DNA from: Azadirachta indica
Taxonomy: Eukaryota > Streptophyta > Magnoliopsida > Sapindales > Meliaceae
Length of the DNA: 64,000 nucleotides
Assembly (NCBI GenBank): GCA_022749755.1
Contig: CM040452.1
Location: 13,038,350-13,102,349, forward strand
Direction: 5' to 3'
Part shown: in pieces, positions 24,898-36,316 of the stretch
Layout of the letters: each line of letters opens with the position of its first letter
How positions within the stretch are numbered: position 1 is the first letter of the stretch
Notes under the pieces: model-generated
What the model saw: the letters and a program-made list of their open reading frames with translations, nothing else
What the model was told of the DNA's origin: nothing
Database searches by the model: none
Program-made: the position numbers and the translations under genes

Positions 24898-25419
24898 ATT
24901 AATTGGCTCACAATTTATAATTAAAATCTTCTTGTCACAGTCGTTAATTCAATTGAGTAAATTTTCGAAGAGTGATTAGGATGAACAACCGATACTTTTC
25001 TAAAGTTTTTCAAATTTATATTCTGGATTGAATAAAAAATTTAAAGCATATTTTAATATTTGATGTGATACAATATGGTATTCAATTGCTTTTTTCTTGC
25101 TTTCGGAGTTTTGTAAAATTGTTTTAAACCCTAAAAAGACGGAAAATGAATAACTAATATTTAACAAAAGATGAACTATACCTTTATAAGGTAAGTCTAT
25201 AGGTTTATATGAACTTAAAAACATAAGTGTAAATGATAGGAAAAACATGAAACCTAGCTACATTTGTTCAACTTGATTATATCGATCTTAGGAGTTTTTC
25301 CTAAAAAGAATATATATATGTTTTGCCTCCGTCCCTATTGCTCATTAATTGTTCATCCAAATCATATCAAGTGAAAGAACCAGTCAAGTAGAGTCCGAGT
25401 CCGGTTACCTCCACAAAGC

Positions 25420-26075
25420 ACAAAGGTAATGAATTCTGTGAACCAAATTGCTTGAAAGCGATCACATCAACCAGCCCTTTGGATCACAGCTGCATAGTTT
25501 TCGGCTCCGATGGTTAGAAATCTGCATTTTTTAGATCAGGAAACAAAAAGCGGACGAGCATACATAACTTTTACGCTTTCTGCAGTGATGCAATTTTCTA
25601 TGACGATGGAATTTACACCGTTGATTGATTCGGTGACATTTATCGACAGCGTTTCAGCCCTTCTGCGGGTGCACGATCTGTTAAGTTAGCGTTAAGTAAT
25701 TAACTGGTGGAGTTGGAAGGCAGCTTGTTATTAGTTTCAAAGATTAATTCGATATTACAGTACGTGGGCTCAAAAAACACACAAATTTAATGTTTACAGC
25801 TTGGATTGGGACAAAAACAGTGGATTGAAGTAAAAAAATATAGAGAAGAAAGCGGTTTTACTGGGCAAACATAGCTCCATATCGGTTGACGCTTTTGATC
25901 CCGCAGGTCTAAAAGCAAATTGCATATATTGTATTGAAGCTGCAAGAGGTAAAGGGAAAATCACGAGTGAGCTAGGTTCGTGGACATGATGCCGCTGTCT
26001 ACGATATGCAAAACGGTAGCTATGAACGGCTTTATCAGTCATCACCGATCTGGACAAGTCCACTAAATTCGTTAA
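25420..26075 (+). pseudogene. F-box/DUF295 pseudogene B (C-terminal part)
   Basis: Only the DUF295 half is recognisable. Fragments appear in order: KAITSTSPLDHSCIVFGSDG (about 25455-25515), NFYAFCSDAIFYDDGIYTVD followed by TGA and FGDIYR (about 25565-25650), LDWDKN (about 25800), LLGKHSSISVDAF and NCIYCIEAA (about 25860-25945), and AAVYDMQNGSYERLYQSSP then IWTSPLN (about 25990-26065). They sit in different frames with stops between them. No F-box is visible. It follows copy A in the same orientation, so tandem duplication is likely. Confidence 0.75.
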
Positions 26076-26189
26076 AAATTCTATCAAAAATATAAGTATG
26101 AAAAGGATTTTTTTTTTAATAGAAAATCGGGAAATTTTTATGTTCAAAATAATTTATTACTTAATTTTCATGACTTAAATTTTTGAATT

Positions 26190-26725
26190 ATCATATTTGT
26201 TTTCCCATTATGGAAACAGCAGACAAGCAACCTTACCAACAGTCCTGCGTCCTCTACAGCTTCCGTTCCGCTCAGAACTAGAGGGAAGATGGTTTTCTAG
26301 TTCATCTCGTGGGTGGCTGCTAATGATTGGATTCGACCCAACACAAAATCTTTGTCTTCTAAATTCTATATCAAGAGAAAAAATCAAGTTACCGCCGGCA
26401 CCGAGAGAAAGTCGATAAACCACAGTTTTTCAGAGTGATCACATCTACAAATTAACCCTTTGGATCGACAATGCATGCGATAATGCGATCTTATGTTATT
26501 AGGTAAAATAGTTCGAGAAGTGTTGCTGTTGATGGAGCCTTCGCGGCAAATTGCGTATATTCCGTTAATGATGCACATATATGCTGAAAAAATATTTGAG
26601 AATTCTCCCGAAGTTATTAGTTAGTTAGGGATGCAGGTGTGTGAAATATTGCGACCAAACAATGTGAATCACTTCGACCTTTTCCTGAACGAAGTCCCAG
26701 TGGACTAAATTGGTTAAATTAATTA
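26190..26725 (+). pseudogene. F-box/DUF295 pseudogene C
   Basis: An open stretch at 26197-26418 encodes a middle segment with LEGRWFSSSSRGWLL, then FDPTQNLCLLNSISREKIKL and PP, which is the usual DUF295 'SSRGWL ... NP.TR..I.LPP' motif. Shifted fragments follow: SRSVAVDGAFAANCVYSVND at about 26510-26575 and PFPERSPSGLNW at about 26675-26720. The F-box end and the remaining propeller are missing or broken. It is the third tandem relic in this cluster. Confidence 0.72.
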
Positions 26726-26891
26726 GAGTAAACATAATGGAATTTTCTTCAATTTTTATTTTTGGTTCTTATGTGGTTACTGCTTCTTCTGTTAAATATT
26801 TCTTTTGAGTTCTTATATTGTCTTGTTAATGCGATTGATGAATAGAATCCCGTTAAAAGTGTGTATATCTTCTTAAAAGTGATTTGATTAC

Positions 26892-27066
26892 AAAGATTCT
26901 TATAAGATTATGTCATGCATTTTAACCATATAATAAAATTAATTTATTTATTTTATCTATGTTCTTAATTATATATGAAATACACTTGTATGTAAGATAT
27001 TTTTGAAGATTGTACATATATATATATATAGATATATATATGTATATATGTATTATTATAAATATT
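26892..27066. repeat. Direct repeat, left copy, flanking the Copia remnant
   Basis: The stretch begins AAAGATTCTTATAAGATT and runs to a TATTATTATAA end. It matches 28714-28858 almost base for base, apart from a longer (TA)n block in this copy. The two copies bracket the truncated Copia element. Confidence 0.85.
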
Positions 27067-27069
27067 AAT

Positions 27070-28702
27070 ACTTACAGCTATGAGGAAGTGTTCAGCATCA
27101 TGACAATACTTAGAGCTACGAGTATCGTGAGAGACTGATAGAGTAGCCAAAGCAGTATCAATGCGAGGTGGATGGAGTGGTGCAAGACGGTTTTGTTCTG
27201 AGACAAACATGTCAATTGCCTCATTAAGAGTAGGCAGTGGTTTCTGGTGAAGAAGTGAGGCTCGAGTAGGTTCAAAAGTATCTTACAAGACCATAAGAAA
27301 CATCATCAATCGTTACTGGTCTCTATAAACTGCAAATTTCTCTACATCTTCAGAGTTTGTTCATTTAGACTCTGAGAGTGATAACTGATCCCATAAAAAC
27401 TATATCTGAGAGTGAAAGTCAAAGATAGTTTAGTTGGAGTATTGACGCATCTGATGAAGTTTGTAAAAAATCTGGTACTAATGTGACAAATCAGTGGCAA
27501 TGTAGCGATGGGTAAGGAAATCCCATAATGCTTTGGCTGTGTCAAATCTTCCAAACTGCAAGTGAATAGACAGAACAGAAGTATTCCAAAATTAAGTAAT
27601 GATCTGATGATTTTTGCTATCCCATTCTTCCAATCGATCAACAAACTTCTCATCAGTCTTAGTTTCTGTTTTAACAGGTTTAGTAACATGACTAGTGACA
27701 TAGCACCATAATCTTCGTCCCTTAAGAAAGCTAGACATAGATTGAGCCCATAATACATAATTATGCCTATCTAGTTGAATGTGAATGGGGCAAGAAATAT
27801 TTAATTTATCCATGATAAAATTGAATACAAGACAGTAATCAGAAAAGAAATTACCAATGTATGGAATTGCATGTGAGTTCTATTAGCTAATTGGTGGCCA
27901 GAAAATAACAATGGTCACTAAAGAAACACTGAACGAAGGCTGAGGAAGCGAATGAGATTAGTGGTGATGACCTACTCGTCGAAAAACAATTGGATCGAAG
28001 AGGAAAAGATGCTGTGTTGACCGAACTTTGACCGAGACTGAATATAATCGAAAATTGGAAATGAAGGCCAAGAGATGATGGCTGGTTACTTCTGAGTTGA
28101 GTATTGGTGGCTGTAACACTACACTCGCAGACGATGAGCGGGAATGGTGAGAAACAGTAGTAGAAAAACGGGTTTCTTCGTGGTAGTAACCGGTGGCGCG
28201 TGATCGAGAACTGAGAGCACTGACAGGACGGCCGACACATTCTGATGCTATAGGGTTAGGCGGTGTAGCAAACGAACGTCAAATTGCAACAGCAAGTGAG
28301 ATGCATGCGTGGCTGCTAGGCGGTGGCACGTGAGACACATCCGCAGCTGCTGATGGAGGACAGCAAAAAGGTCGAAGCGAAGAAAAAAAAAATAAGTTAA
28401 GAAAGCCACAAAATCTGAAGCCGAAGAAAACGAGGACCGAATAAATCAAAGGAATCAAGAGAATAAGATTGAAAAACTCAACTCTGATACCATTTGAAGA
28501 AATATATTTTGTATTTCTTAAATTGAAAAAGTACAAAAGGTCGCCTTCATATATGCTTTATAGAGTAATAAGAAAGGTAAGAAGTATTATACAATTAATT
28601 ACAATAAATATGAAAACAAATAAAAAAAATGAAAGAAAAATAAATAATTAAATAAATTGATATAGCAAATCAAGGTAAAATCAGCCTTGATTTGCTGTAT
28701 CA
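27070..28702 (-). mobile_element. Truncated Ty1/Copia retrotransposon (5' LTR, leader and partial gag)
   Basis: Read on the minus strand, the element starts with an LTR (28702-28495, TG...CA, 208 bp). The primer-binding site TGGTATCAGAGT (28492-28481) follows, complementary to initiator tRNA-Met. A leader comes next, then a gag-like region from the ATG at 27813: MDKLNISCPIHI, then HNYVLWAQSMSSFLKGRRLW, typical of Copia gag (UBN2-type). The gag frame breaks around 27592 and continues in another frame (about 27342-27590, with TAKALWDFLTHRY). No protease, integrase, reverse transcriptase or 3' LTR is present. Confidence 0.82.
28495..28702 (-). repeat. 5' LTR of the truncated Copia element
   Basis: The LTR starts TGATACAGCAAATCAAGG and ends TTTCTTCA immediately before the primer-binding site. 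Its outer end contains a perfect inverted repeat of TGATTTGC/GCAAATCA type (about 28658-28702) that could fold into a hairpin. Confidence 0.75.
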
Positions 28703-28713
28703 TTAACAATTAA

Positions 28714-28858
28714 AAAGATTCTTATAAGATTCTATCATGCATTTTAATCATATAATAAAATTAATTAATTTATTTTATCTATGTTCTTAATTATATATGA
28801 CATACACAGGTATGTAAGATATTTTTGAAGATTGTATATATATGTATTATTATAAGTA
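28714..28858. repeat. Direct repeat, right copy, flanking the Copia remnant
   Basis: This is the second copy of the 26892-27066 segment, in the same orientation. At about 145-175 bp it is far longer than a 5-bp retrotransposon target-site duplication. Confidence 0.85.
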
Positions 28859-28861
28859 TTA

Positions 28862-29872
28862 CTATTAATTAATGGGAAAAGGCTCGTGGAAAAACAAAAG
28901 TAAAAATCACTCATTCGATTTATTATTTTGTATGCAAGAATTCTTTTTATCAGTATTGTTGATATTAATGATGAAGCTTATAAATAATTTTAAATGTCTG
29001 GATCGAATAATTTAACTAAATTGTATAATAGATGAGTTATTTTAATCAATGGGTTTCTTAATCTCTATTTTAATCTCTGCAAATTCACAAACTTTTTTGT
29101 TTGAATGCAATTTGTTAATCTCTTCCATGTACTTTTACCAATGTTTTATTATTGCTATGGATATATAGCAATTTGGATGATCATAACAAGATCCAAAAGT
29201 GAAATTCTTATTGCATTTGAATTGGCATTGGAAAGGTTTCCCCATAAATAAACATTGCTTACAGAACCCATCTCTTTGCATGTTTAATATAATATTCAAC
29301 CTATCCATATACATATTACATAATTATTTTTTATTTTAAATACAATTAATTAACATTTGAACATGTCACATACTGTAAACCAACATTATCATATAAATAT
29401 TAATTTATTAAAAGAGTTCATTTAATTTAAGATGTTGAAAAGATCAAATCTTATGCATTAGGTTTTATTAATGCTCTCATAAATTTTATTTTATATCATT
29501 ATTGAAGTTTTAAAATTTTGATTAAGTGATTTAATAATTAAAAAATAAAACTTGAAAATATTAACAAAAGAAAACTTTGAAAAATTGGAGGACCGTTTCC
29601 TGATAAGGACCATACCGTAGTCAAACAACTACATATGGAAACGAATCCATTATAAAAATACAAATAGTTTATTTGCCTTATAATTTAATTAACTAAATAA
29701 TAAAATAAAATTAAATAAAATAATTCAAGATGTTTTCGCCTCGACTTCTCTGAGATCATCCTCCCCAATCATCACAAACCAACCCCATTCCTGCAAAAAT
29801 GGCATCATTTTCGTCCCTCATCTCTCGCCATTATTCACTCATTTCATAAACTACGCACCCTCGGCGCACGTT
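28862..29872. other. AT-rich intergenic region and 5' flank of the Rab3GAP gene
   Basis: I see no gene here. Bases 29740-29872 are pyrimidine-rich and less AT-rich than the DNA before them, as expected for the transcript leader. Confidence 0.5.
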
Positions 29873-32800
29873 ATGGACCCTCCCTCCTTTGTCTCCAAAG
29901 CCAGGACTGCGTTCCATTCTGCTGCGGCTAAAGCGGAGCGCGTCTTCACAGACTTCAAATCTGACCGAGGTACCCCAAAATTTCTCCCTATTTACAAATT
30001 CACCCTCCGCCACTATTTCTTTCCTTTTTCATTTCTATTGTTATTTATTTATATCAGTGAAGAAATAGCATTTATTGGATATTTTTTTGGTTTGATCGAA
30101 GAAGATTCTGAAAAACAACCGGCGAGTTTACAAGATGAAGGCGAGTCAACGGTATGGATAAGTCCCAATAATAATATGTGTGTTTGGTTGTTTGTAGATT
30201 TAATCTAATCTGTCCTGTGAATCAAATTTGGTGCTAAAGCTCTGAGAATTTTCTGTTGGTTGTCGAGAAAAGAAAATGTGATTCCTTTTCCATAAAAGAA
30301 GAAACAGTTGGAATTGACCAGATGATTGAAATTCTTTTTCTTTTTAAAGAAAAATTAAATTTCTAGTCTTCATAAGTCACGTCTTCTTTTTGCTGTTTCC
30401 CGCATTTCTTTCTAAACGAAACAGGGCAGCTGAATTCTCGGCTTCCGATTATGCATAACTTGCTGAGAATACGTTATATATGTTTTTGTTTGGGTTAGTC
30501 TTTTATGTTGTCCCGACGACTAATCTGATTATGAAAGAATTCTTTTTGATCGTGGATTATTGGTCTGCAGATGGTAACAAAAGGTTTAAAGGACCCAAAG
30601 TTAATAAATACTAAACTGATTTCTTCTTGCTTTGCTGTTGGGTTGTTTCTAAACTTGGTATGATACAGGGTAACCATGAGGTAAAGCATTCACAGTTGAA
30701 GTGGAGACCTGCACGCATAGGGACGAAACAAGATTGGCAAGATAGATTTAGGAACATAAGAATAGGAAGAAAAGGAGTGGAAGAATCTGACAAAGTAGAA
30801 GATTCAATTATGGCGGCTCCATTTTTTGATGAAAATTTGTACATGATGAACGTGAAAAGTGATCCTGAACCAAAGGTAAGAAACTTTGCACATCTTCAGT
30901 TTCTTGTGGTTTTCTTTTTCCTTCTTTTTTTTCATGGATGAGGTTCTTTTTATTGTATAGGTTTCAGAAGTAAGTTCATTGCTAGAACGTTTAAATGCCA
31001 CTGATGTAAATAGCATTCCTGCGGCATCTGTATTGAAGCAACTGGCTGTAGTTGTTGAGTGAGTTCTTTCACTGTTGAAATCTGTTCATTATTTTTTATA
31101 GTTCTTTAGTCTTGTGTATGATGTTTTGTATGGTTCTGAATATTTATTTTCCTAATGAGGCAGGCTGTCTTCTCTGCTTAGTGGGATTACTATTTTTTGT
31201 TCACGGATGAATTTATTTTCACCATAAGTCTGAATTATCTTCTTGATATGCTAATGAAGTATAATCTTTTAGAATAATGGGTGCTCTAACTTCTGAATAA
31301 ATGATAAATTGCCAAATGAGTTATTATCATTCTCAGCATGAATGTTGTGCTCTCAACTTTCTGAATAGGTTTTGGGATTGCTTGTCCAGGAATGGAAAAA
31401 AGTTTAAGTCAATAAAAGATTGTCTGGCATCATCTGGAAGTTCTTCACCCATCATGGAGAGGGCGAGCTTGAGCCTTTCTGCAGTGAAGTCATTGGTTCT
31501 TCGTGACAAAGAGGACAAATTTGCATCTGATTTGGGTGATGATGAGAAAGTGCTATCTTTGATTCGTTCACTGTTTGATGCAGGTAGATCAATACATTAG
31601 CTGTCCTTGATGGTACATTTAGTTGGGAAAAATATTTTCATCTATAATCTTTTGCTTTATCCTGCGATGAATTTTTGTTTCCATTGTAATATCTGCAAGA
31701 TGTTCTCAGAGGGAAATTTTCTCAGAAGGAAGATTGGCTTGGATTCTGAGGCATTTACTACAACAACTGTACCTAGAGAAATACACGGTGCTCCACCTGA
31801 AAGCTTTCTTGTTAAGTTATCTGAAGTTATTGGAAGCTTTAAAACTCTGCGAAAAATGGCATTGTTCTGGTGCAAAGTTGTTGCTGAAGTAAGTGCTCCA
31901 CATAGAGCTTCTATTGTCTGAACTAATAAGTATTGCAGGAAAGCTTCATCCACGCTACATTCTTGTTACTTGTTCTAGAAATTGATATTTATTAATCCAT
32001 TCAAATTTATGCTAATTTGAAGGTGCATGAAATTTTGTTTTATGAAGTTGTTTTGTGATTAACTGCATCATACCTCATTTGCAAAAGACTATATAGCATA
32101 TTTACCCGAGTGTCAAATGTTACAATTTTGTAATTAGTTCATGGCCTTCAATTCTTTTCAGTTTAATTTTATCTGGCAAAGTAATGCAAAATTTTTCAAA
32201 CTTCATCATATTTATGCATTGGATTTTAATTAGTATTGCTTTTTATTTTTAAATTCTAGCTGACATAGTATAAATGGAATTTGTACACATGCAGCTAAGA
32301 AGACTCTGGTCCGAAGAACAACATATTCCTGGCATTCCTATGGATGAGACTCCAGATCTGAACTCCTGTCTTTTGTACCAGCAATTGCAGGTTTTTAATT
32401 GTTGTCTTACAAGGAAAAGGCGTCGCACTATTGCAACTGAATCATTGGAATCTGCGATGAGGCATCGCAGTTCAAACATTGAGGATTCATCTCTTTCTAT
32501 AGATACATTGCCTGAAAGCCCTGTTTTGTATGCTAGAATTATCACCGGAGAAATTGTTCTTCGACTGGGAGCTGATCGTCCAACTGATTTAACAATGTTG
32601 GAGACCAATGAACCTGTGTACGCTCCCATTACTCAGGTTTGGTTAATAGCTTGGACTAGAAATTAACTCTCTCTTAAAACTGACTTACATACTTCCCTTG
32701 TTTTAATTTATGTGCCTCTGGGTGCAAGTAGGAAGGGCCTTTGCTTACAGAAGATCTAATTAGAGAAAATGAAGAGTTTGTACTTCGAACAGGGAGGTCA

Positions 32801-35249
32801 GTATATATATTGATTCAGTTTAACCTCTCAAACTATTTGCAGATTTTAATCCGGTGTCCTCCTCAGCAAGTGCTGGCTTTCTTGAGTGAATAAAATTCTA
32901 GGGTTATTATAACTTTGTCCCACACTTGTCATATTGCAGCGTTATTTATTTTGTTTTATTTCATTTTACTTTCTGGGCAGTGTCGGTGCTGGGTGTTCTC
33001 AACTTTTATCTGACATGCAGGCTTTCAAGGTAACAGATCAATTTAAAATTGTCTGTTATATGGATTGTCAATATGCTTATGATATTATTAGAGTGGTTTC
33101 TGACACCAAACATAAGTAATTTTTCTGTTACTGTGTTAGGCTGCAAATCCTGGTTGTATTTTGGAAGATTTTGTGCGATGGCACTCTCCCCCTGATTGGA
33201 CTGAAATTGATCAGAGCAATGAGGCAAAAGAGTGCTTTGATGGAGGTGATTCTTCCTCAACCAGAGGTCAACTAAGTTGTAGAATGCAAAAAGAAGGTCT
33301 CCCCTTTGTCCCTTCATCTGCTGCTGAATAATATTTGCAGCATTTCTTAGCTTTGTTTAATTAGTCGTCTAAATTGTTGAAATAAAAATTAAATTCACTT
33401 GGCAGAGTGCAGATTGGCTTTAAGTCACAAAAAGAGGACTTCTATAATTAATTATCTTCTTGAACTGTTTTGTGCAGTTAGTGAATGATTTCAATGCATG
33501 CGAGTAGGGAGAACAGTGCCTGAAACTGTTATTGTGATTCATTTAGTATACTATCATGATATATAATACAATTCTATAATGATACATTACTAATGATGAT
33601 GCATTTTTGTTTAACATATTGTAGAATTGTTCTGATAAATTATAAGGCACTGATGTTAGGTAATTTGTGGCGGGAACTCTGGGAAACAGCTAAACCAGTA
33701 CCAGCTGTTAAACAAGTCCCGCTCTTTGATGAGGAGTTGGCAGCGTAAGTCTGAAGCATTTCCATTAATGTCATGACTCAAAATTTTGTGTTTAAGGAGT
33801 ATGGCTGCTCTCTGACACAAATAGCATGGTCTGTTGATTATGTAGGGAGGGTATTCTGAATGGCTTAGAGGACGTCCAACCTTCCCAGCTTTTTGAACAA
33901 TTCTTCCTTTCTTTAGTAAGTTACAATAAATATAAAAGGAGAATTTTTATTCCATCATTGCTTCATTCCCTTAATGTCATCTGGTAGGAAAATTCATGAT
34001 GGGTTATTCTGTTTTACAAATTTTCTATTTTAATGCAATCACTCATCACACTCTTACAATGCTAACAATGTCCTATGTCTGAAATTTTCAGCTTGGTTTA
34101 GGAATGGTATTAGCCGAGGCCAGACTCTCCACCAATGATAACTTGTCCAAGCTTTTCTATGAGTGCAAAGACTATGTTTTTGCCACTTGTCAAGGAAGTG
34201 CCTGGAGTGAGAAGGTCGATGATATTTGCCAGGTTTGTTCTGTTACCTTACAGCCAATTGACCATCTGTAATGTAAGTTTATCAAGAAGCTTCATTGTCA
34301 TGAGCAAAAACTGTATCTTGTATGGTGAATATTGTGATAAATAGATGATTTTATCTCAAATAAAAGAACTACAGTGGAATAATTTGGCTCTAACACATCC
34401 AAAGTTCCCCTAGAAGAGTAGCATGTGTTACACCCATATACATCGGCACAAAGCTCAGACTTATCTATCTCAATAATTTAATCCACCTTTGTTTCGTTGC
34501 TTTTCCCTGTTCTAATATTTTTTGATAGCAGATATGCAATCTAAGGATATAATCTCCTATTTGCTTCATGCTTTTATTTAAGATTCTCATTCTTGTCCTC
34601 AATGGATGCTGCACCTGATGCGTTTACAAAATTAGAAGTTTGTTTGCAAGATCATTTCCACTTTTTAATTGGAAGACATGAGAAATTTTATCAAGTTTTG
34701 TGTAAAATTCTATTCTAGGTGTATGAAACAGTGGAGACCATGTTAACTCGTCCAGAGGAAGTCTTGAAGAAGGCAGAGGAAACTACAACTACTGCAGATG
34801 AACTGAAAAGCCGATTTAGGAGGCTTACTCTCAACTTTGGTGGCAAGGATAGATTGAAAAAACCACCTCTAAGAGACCCAAAAAATTCAGAAGAGAATCC
34901 AACCCGCCAACCCTTTTCCAGTTTCTTTGACGGCAAATCGTCATTATTTTCCAAGAAATCTCCTAAGCGAGATAATTCAACCCTAGCTGAGAAATCTCCT
35001 AAGCGAGATAATTCAACCCTAGCTGAGAAATCTCCTAAGCCAAGCACTTCAATTCCAGCTGAGCAATCTTCTCAGCCTAATAGTTCAACCACAGGTGAGA
35101 AATTTCCTCAGCCAAATAGTTCAGCCCCAGCTGAGAAAAGTCCTCAACCAAATAGTTCAACCCCGGCTGAGAAAACTCCTCAGCCAAATAGTGCAACTCC
35201 AGCTGAGAACCCTTCTTGTCCAGATGAAAGTGATTGGACTATCGTTTAA
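29873..35249 (+). CDS. Rab3 GTPase-activating protein catalytic subunit homologue
   Basis: Fourteen exons join in phase to 761 codons: 29873-29969, 30102-30151, 30669-30875, 30961-31058, 31369-31583, 31710-31888, 32295-32636, 32732-32796, 32981-33029, 33140-33296, 33660-33744, 33846-33915, 34092-34232 and 34719-35249. The family signature EDFVRWHSPPDW sits at residues 443-454, with the conserved GNLWRELWETAKPVPAVKQ following. The animal protein forms a heterodimer that regulates Rab3 and Rab18; the plant role is less defined, so Rab-GTPase control in membrane traffic is inferred from the family. The last exon encodes a serine/proline-rich tail with about eight 12-residue repeats (residues about 664-750). 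Exon 2 has a tandem NAGNAG acceptor, so one extra lysine-type codon may be optional. The ATG is the first after a pyrimidine-rich leader. Confidence 0.9.
34954..35220 (+). repeat. 36-bp coding minisatellite in the Rab3GAP tail
   Basis: The unit AAATCTCCTAAGCGAGATAA (first 20 of 36 bases) recurs seven to eight times with divergence. The first two units are identical, which points to recent duplication. Each encodes a variant of EKSPKRDNSTLA, later drifting to EKSPQPNSSTPA. All units are multiples of three, so the frame stays open. Confidence 0.88.
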
Positions 35250-35844
35250 TTATACCCCGATTTTTTTGAAGAATTTAGTTTTCCTTTATATTTTGGGATA
35301 AGTTACGTGGTCTTGTATTGCATATAACTGTAAATTATCTTTGAAATGAACAGAACAAGAAATTTTTGTTTATTTTTCAAAAGGAAGAAATGGAATAGGC
35401 CTTCTTTTTTCTCTCTCGTTCTCTGAAATTGGAACGGCGTTCTTAACTTACAAAACTACGTTACAAGGGCACCGCCAGTGTTTACCATTTGAAGCTAAGA
35501 TATAAAATTTGAAGTTACAATTAGCTGTAACTTAACATTTAAAAATTAATTTTTCAAACTGTATAACATTGAAACTTATATATATTTTTTCTTAGTTGTT
35601 ATTTGTAACTCAAAAAAAGAAGAGATTGCATAACAATTATGGATGGTCTGCTCCTTTTTGTGAATAATGGCTGCACAATGAGGCGAAATTCATTTCTAAA
35701 ACTGACGATAACAAAAAGTGAGAAAAAGTAGATCAGAGAAATGTGGGCTGGCGAGAGCTAGTTGTCGTTGCTTTATGAAGCAATGACAACCTCGCTTGTG
35801 AGCTTCTGCTATCTCTAGTACCCGGTACTATGCTTGATTCTTTT

Positions 35845-36316
35845 TTACCTTTTATCATTCGGCTTCCGCTTTTGGTTTTGGTTTTGGTCCTCGTTTACTT
35901 TACCGAATTCGAAATACTTGGATATGAGATCTGGAACCACGAAGTTTGCTATCCAGTACACGAAGAAAAGCACCGCACTGTTGGAGAAATTAATAATTCA
36001 AGTAAGAAGGAGAGAAATTGTTACAAAAAAGTTTAAAAGAGAGAATGCAAGAAACGGACCTTGTCTGGAGAAAGACGTTTATGTCACCAGATTTTTCCGG
36101 AGCAGTACCGGCTCCGAGAATAAGTGAATCCGCGATGGCATTGGTTCTTAACGAAGCACTTCTTTGGTTGTGCACAACAGGCCTTGAAGTTTTACCGCTG
36201 TGGAGGTAGAGCAGGTTGTTATGTTTCAATTTGTGGTTGTGTTTTAGCTGTGAATTGGAAGCAATTAGGACATACGAGTAGTCATTGATGCAGCTCGTGG
36301 AGATAAAGATACTCAT
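35845..36316 (-). CDS. Small predicted membrane protein (two exons), function unknown
   Basis: Exon 1 is 36316-36060 and exon 2 is 35977-35845. A GT-AG junction joins them in phase to 129 codons. The N-terminus is rich in Ser, Asn, His and Lys with very few acidic residues, which would suit an organelle transit peptide, though this is inference. Then comes SLILGAGTAPEKSGDINVFL and, created by the splice, a hydrophobic segment AVLFFVYWIANFVVPDLI (about residues 87-104) that should span a membrane once. The end is hydrophilic (NEDQNQNQKRKPNDKR). The wording feels like a conserved plant protein, but I cannot name it. It converges on the Rab3GAP gene. The start is the first in-frame ATG after an upstream stop and could be further in. 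Confidence 0.7.

Noticed and set aside
34715..35047. Repetitive ORF on the minus strand opposite the Rab3GAP tail
   Set aside because: It is the shadow of the in-frame 36-bp repeats; the plus frame joins to thirteen other exons.
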